Assembly (NCBI GenBank): GCA_049323895.1
Contig: JBMOKT010000027.1
Coordinates: forward strand, 1 to 62,290
From: JBMOKT01 sp049323895
Lineage (GTDB): Bacteria; Bacillota; Peptococcia; Peptococcales; BICA1-8
DNA: 62,290 nucleotides
Reading direction: 5' to 3'
Shown piece after piece: positions 61,085-62,290 of this stretch; position 1 is the stretch's first letter; every line of letters starts with the position of its first letter. A model generated the notes under the pieces. The model was not told the DNA's origin. It made no database searches and saw nothing but the letters and a program-made list of their open reading frames with translations. The position numbers and the translations under genes were made by a program.

Positions 61085-61158
61085 GGAAAAGTTCCAAGGA
61101 AATCCTTGGAAACTTTTCCGTAGCTACAGTGGCTACAGTACCTACAGTGGCTACAGAA
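61085..61158. repeat. Composite hairpin + CTACAG array, copy B
   Basis: Inverted repeat GGAAAAGTTCCAAGG / CCTTGGAAACTTTTCC (61085-61119) followed by TAGCTACAGTGGCTACAGTA and CCTACAGTGGCTACAGAAA (61121-61158). Upstream of tagA. Confidence 0.7.
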
Positions 61159-61321
61159 ATAAATATAAATCTATGTCGATGTTAAGAGAAGCAATGTAAA
61201 TTAGCTTTGTGCCTAATAGAAATGTAACAATTTCTCTGTGTTTAAAACAGTGGTTACAGAAAATAAATAAAAAACTATGCCCGTTAAACTTCGGAGTTCT
61301 TAAGAAATTGTAGTCAAATAA

Positions 61322-61708
61322 TTAGTCATCTTTGTAACTACTATTATTATTAGGTCGTGCTTTATTGGCGAAGCTGTCAAGCATTCTATCTAACTCAATA
61401 CACATGCTGTTGAGTTCCTTGAATTTTGCTTCAGATATGTATCCTAAGTCTTTGCACATTATTATATAGAATCTAACCTCACTTAAAGATCCTAATGCTA
61501 TGCTTAGGAATCTGTAAGGTTCTTTTCTATATAATCTTCTGGATGCCTCTGCTATATTGGCCGGTACAGAGACAGCCGCCCTTTTTAGTTGGCTATCAAG
61601 TCCGTATTTTTCTTCTGGCGGCATCTTTATTTCTTTATAAATCTTAAGAGTTAATTGGTAGGCTTTTTGCCATACTTGTAAGTCTTCAAAATTCTTAATA
61701 TACACCAC
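61322..61708 (-). CDS. Four-helix-bundle (S23/IVP-family) protein
   Basis: 128 residues, GTG start at 61708. FEDLQVWQKAYQLTLKIYKE, YGLDSQLKRAAVSVPANIAE and FLSIALGSLSEVRFYI are the family's conserved stretches. Members were first found as intervening-sequence proteins in 23S rRNA genes, but many are free-standing with unknown function. A truncated paralogue lies at 3511-3654. Located between two composite repeats. Confidence 0.85.
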   Translation of the reverse strand: MVYIKNFEDLQVWQKAYQLTLKIYKEIKMPPEEKYGLDSQLKRAAVSVPANIAEASRRLYRKEPYRFLSIALGSLSEVRFYIIMCKDLGYISEAKFKELNSMCIELDRMLDSFANKARPNNNSSYKDD

Positions 61709-61800
61709 ATCACCCCATTTTTTAACTGGTTGATGTGATTAGTATAATTTATATAACTAATCTATGTCTATGTTGTGGCTTGTCTAAATATATCTTTTTT

Positions 61801-61870
61801 AAAGGAAAAATTGAAATGAATTTCATTTTTTCCGTAGCTACAGTGGCTACAGAACCTACAGTGTCTACAG
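61801..61870. repeat. Composite hairpin + CTACAG array, copy C
   Basis: Inverted repeat GGAAAAATTGAAAT / ATTTCATTTTTTCC (61804-61833, imperfect) followed by GTAGCTACAGTGGCTACAGA and ACCTACAGTGTCTACAG (61834-61870). The spaces after copies B and C also share a segment near 61295 and 61909 (GAGTTCTTAAG / GAGTTCTCAAG). Confidence 0.65.
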
Positions 61871-61994
61871 TAAAAATAATAAAAAACTTTTAATAACCGC
61901 TCCCCGAAGAGTTCTCAAGGAGTTGGTTAGTATGTGGTCCTAAGAGCAGCTAAATAAATACATATAATTAGGAAGTAATCTTTATATATTGGCA

Positions 61995-62290
61995 TTATTT
62001 GTTAGCAGGAGCCTTGTTTTCTGCATCATTTGATTCAATTGTAGGTTTTTGCATATCGGTAAGAATTGCGTCTAGTGCTTTGGGGTCGGAGACCCAGTAG
62101 CTGCCGCCATTGATAGTGTCAGGGCGACCGGGGACCATATGGTTTTCTATATTGTTATGGTCGATGTTCATGAATTTAGTGGCAAAATATAGTATATCTT
62201 TCGTGCTCATATCGGTTTTTACGTGGGTATTTATTTCCTTAATAAGGCTGGGAATCTTTGGTATAGTAGCAAATGATTTTACGTGATCCG
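61995..62290 (-). CDS. LytR-CpsA-Psr (LCP) family protein, C-terminal part (partial)
   Basis: The frame is open through the window edge: before the methionine at 62210 it reads on to 62290 as HVKSFATIPKIPSLIKEINT, so the gene begins outside the window. The C-terminal part of the LCP domain is recognisable (SLIKEINTHVKTDM, VPGRPDTINGGSYWV, DPKALDAIL), then a short lysine/asparagine tail. LCP proteins transfer undecaprenyl-linked wall polymers to peptidoglycan on the outer face of the membrane. With TagO and TagA it completes a wall-polymer route. Confidence 0.85.
   Translation of the reverse strand, partial: DHVKSFATIPKIPSLIKEINTHVKTDMSTKDILYFATKFMNIDHNNIENHMVPGRPDTINGGSYWVSDPKALDAILTDMQKPTIESNDAENKAPANK

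Noticed and set aside
60190..61870. CTACAG arrays considered as CRISPR
   Set aside because: Units of about ten bases with no spacers, and no cas genes nearby.

Overview
The window starts inside the 5' end of a 16S rRNA gene on the minus strand and runs to the C-terminal part of a LytR-CpsA-Psr protein. Gene order (tagO, csaB, a DUF5693-type membrane protein, WecG/TagA transferase, LCP protein, a copper-amine-oxidase-like surface protein), AGGAGG-type ribosome binding sites, frequent TTG/GTG starts and sigma-A-like promoters point to a Gram-positive clostridial Firmicute. A Peptococcaceae (Desulfotomaculum-like) origin is my inference from gene content and was not tested by alignment. Apart from amj, every gene is on the minus strand, so transcription runs from high to low coordinates.

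Region 1 (1-7,000): rRNA leader with tandem promoters, then cell-envelope genes (SH3 protein, tagO, coiled-coil protein, fabZ, csaB, DUF5693-type protein). Region 2 (7,400-12,300): an adaptor - RND pump - TetR operon with a clear promoter and operator. A nearly identical operator follows the promoter of a TolC-like gene 44 kb away (55,491-56,594), so pump and channel-like protein probably form one regulon. Region 3 (12,300-20,400): accessory DNA with a truncated nucleotidyltransferase, a lipoprotein FAD oxidoreductase, two MntA/HepT (MNT/HEPN) pairs, a transposase remnant, a Fic protein and two secreted proteins. One HepT has lost its catalytic histidine, and its partner gene is split by a false 100-N gap whose two sides repeat the same 127 bases.

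Region 4 (20,500-53,100): amj on the plus strand, then about 29 co-oriented genes over 31.6 kb with gaps of at most about 60 bases, apparently read from one promoter before a winged-helix regulator. They encode surface-glycan synthesis: pglF-E-D-C-like genes for diacetamido-trideoxyhexose-phospholipid; wbpD/E/B-like genes plus a TviB-type dehydrogenase and a 2-epimerase for a diacetamido-uronic acid; WbuX/Y/Z-like genes for amidination of a sugar; a second amidotransferase fused to its own glutaminase domain; an AsnB-like amidase; six glycosyltransferases; two acyltransferases; and two Wzx flippases. A Wzy/ligase-like protein is just outside.

Region 5 (53,180-62,290): the polymerase/ligase, the TolC-like protein, a probable S-layer or major surface protein behind a long hairpin-rich leader, a coiled-coil protein, TagA, a four-helix-bundle protein and a partial LCP protein. 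A plausible overall picture is that TagO/TagA/LCP/CsaB build a secondary wall polymer while the large operon makes a glycan for surface proteins or the wall. Intergenic spaces hold several short repeat families, including a composite hairpin plus CTACAG array in three copies and an AATTGAAAATTGAGAATG-like repeat just downstream of five genes.
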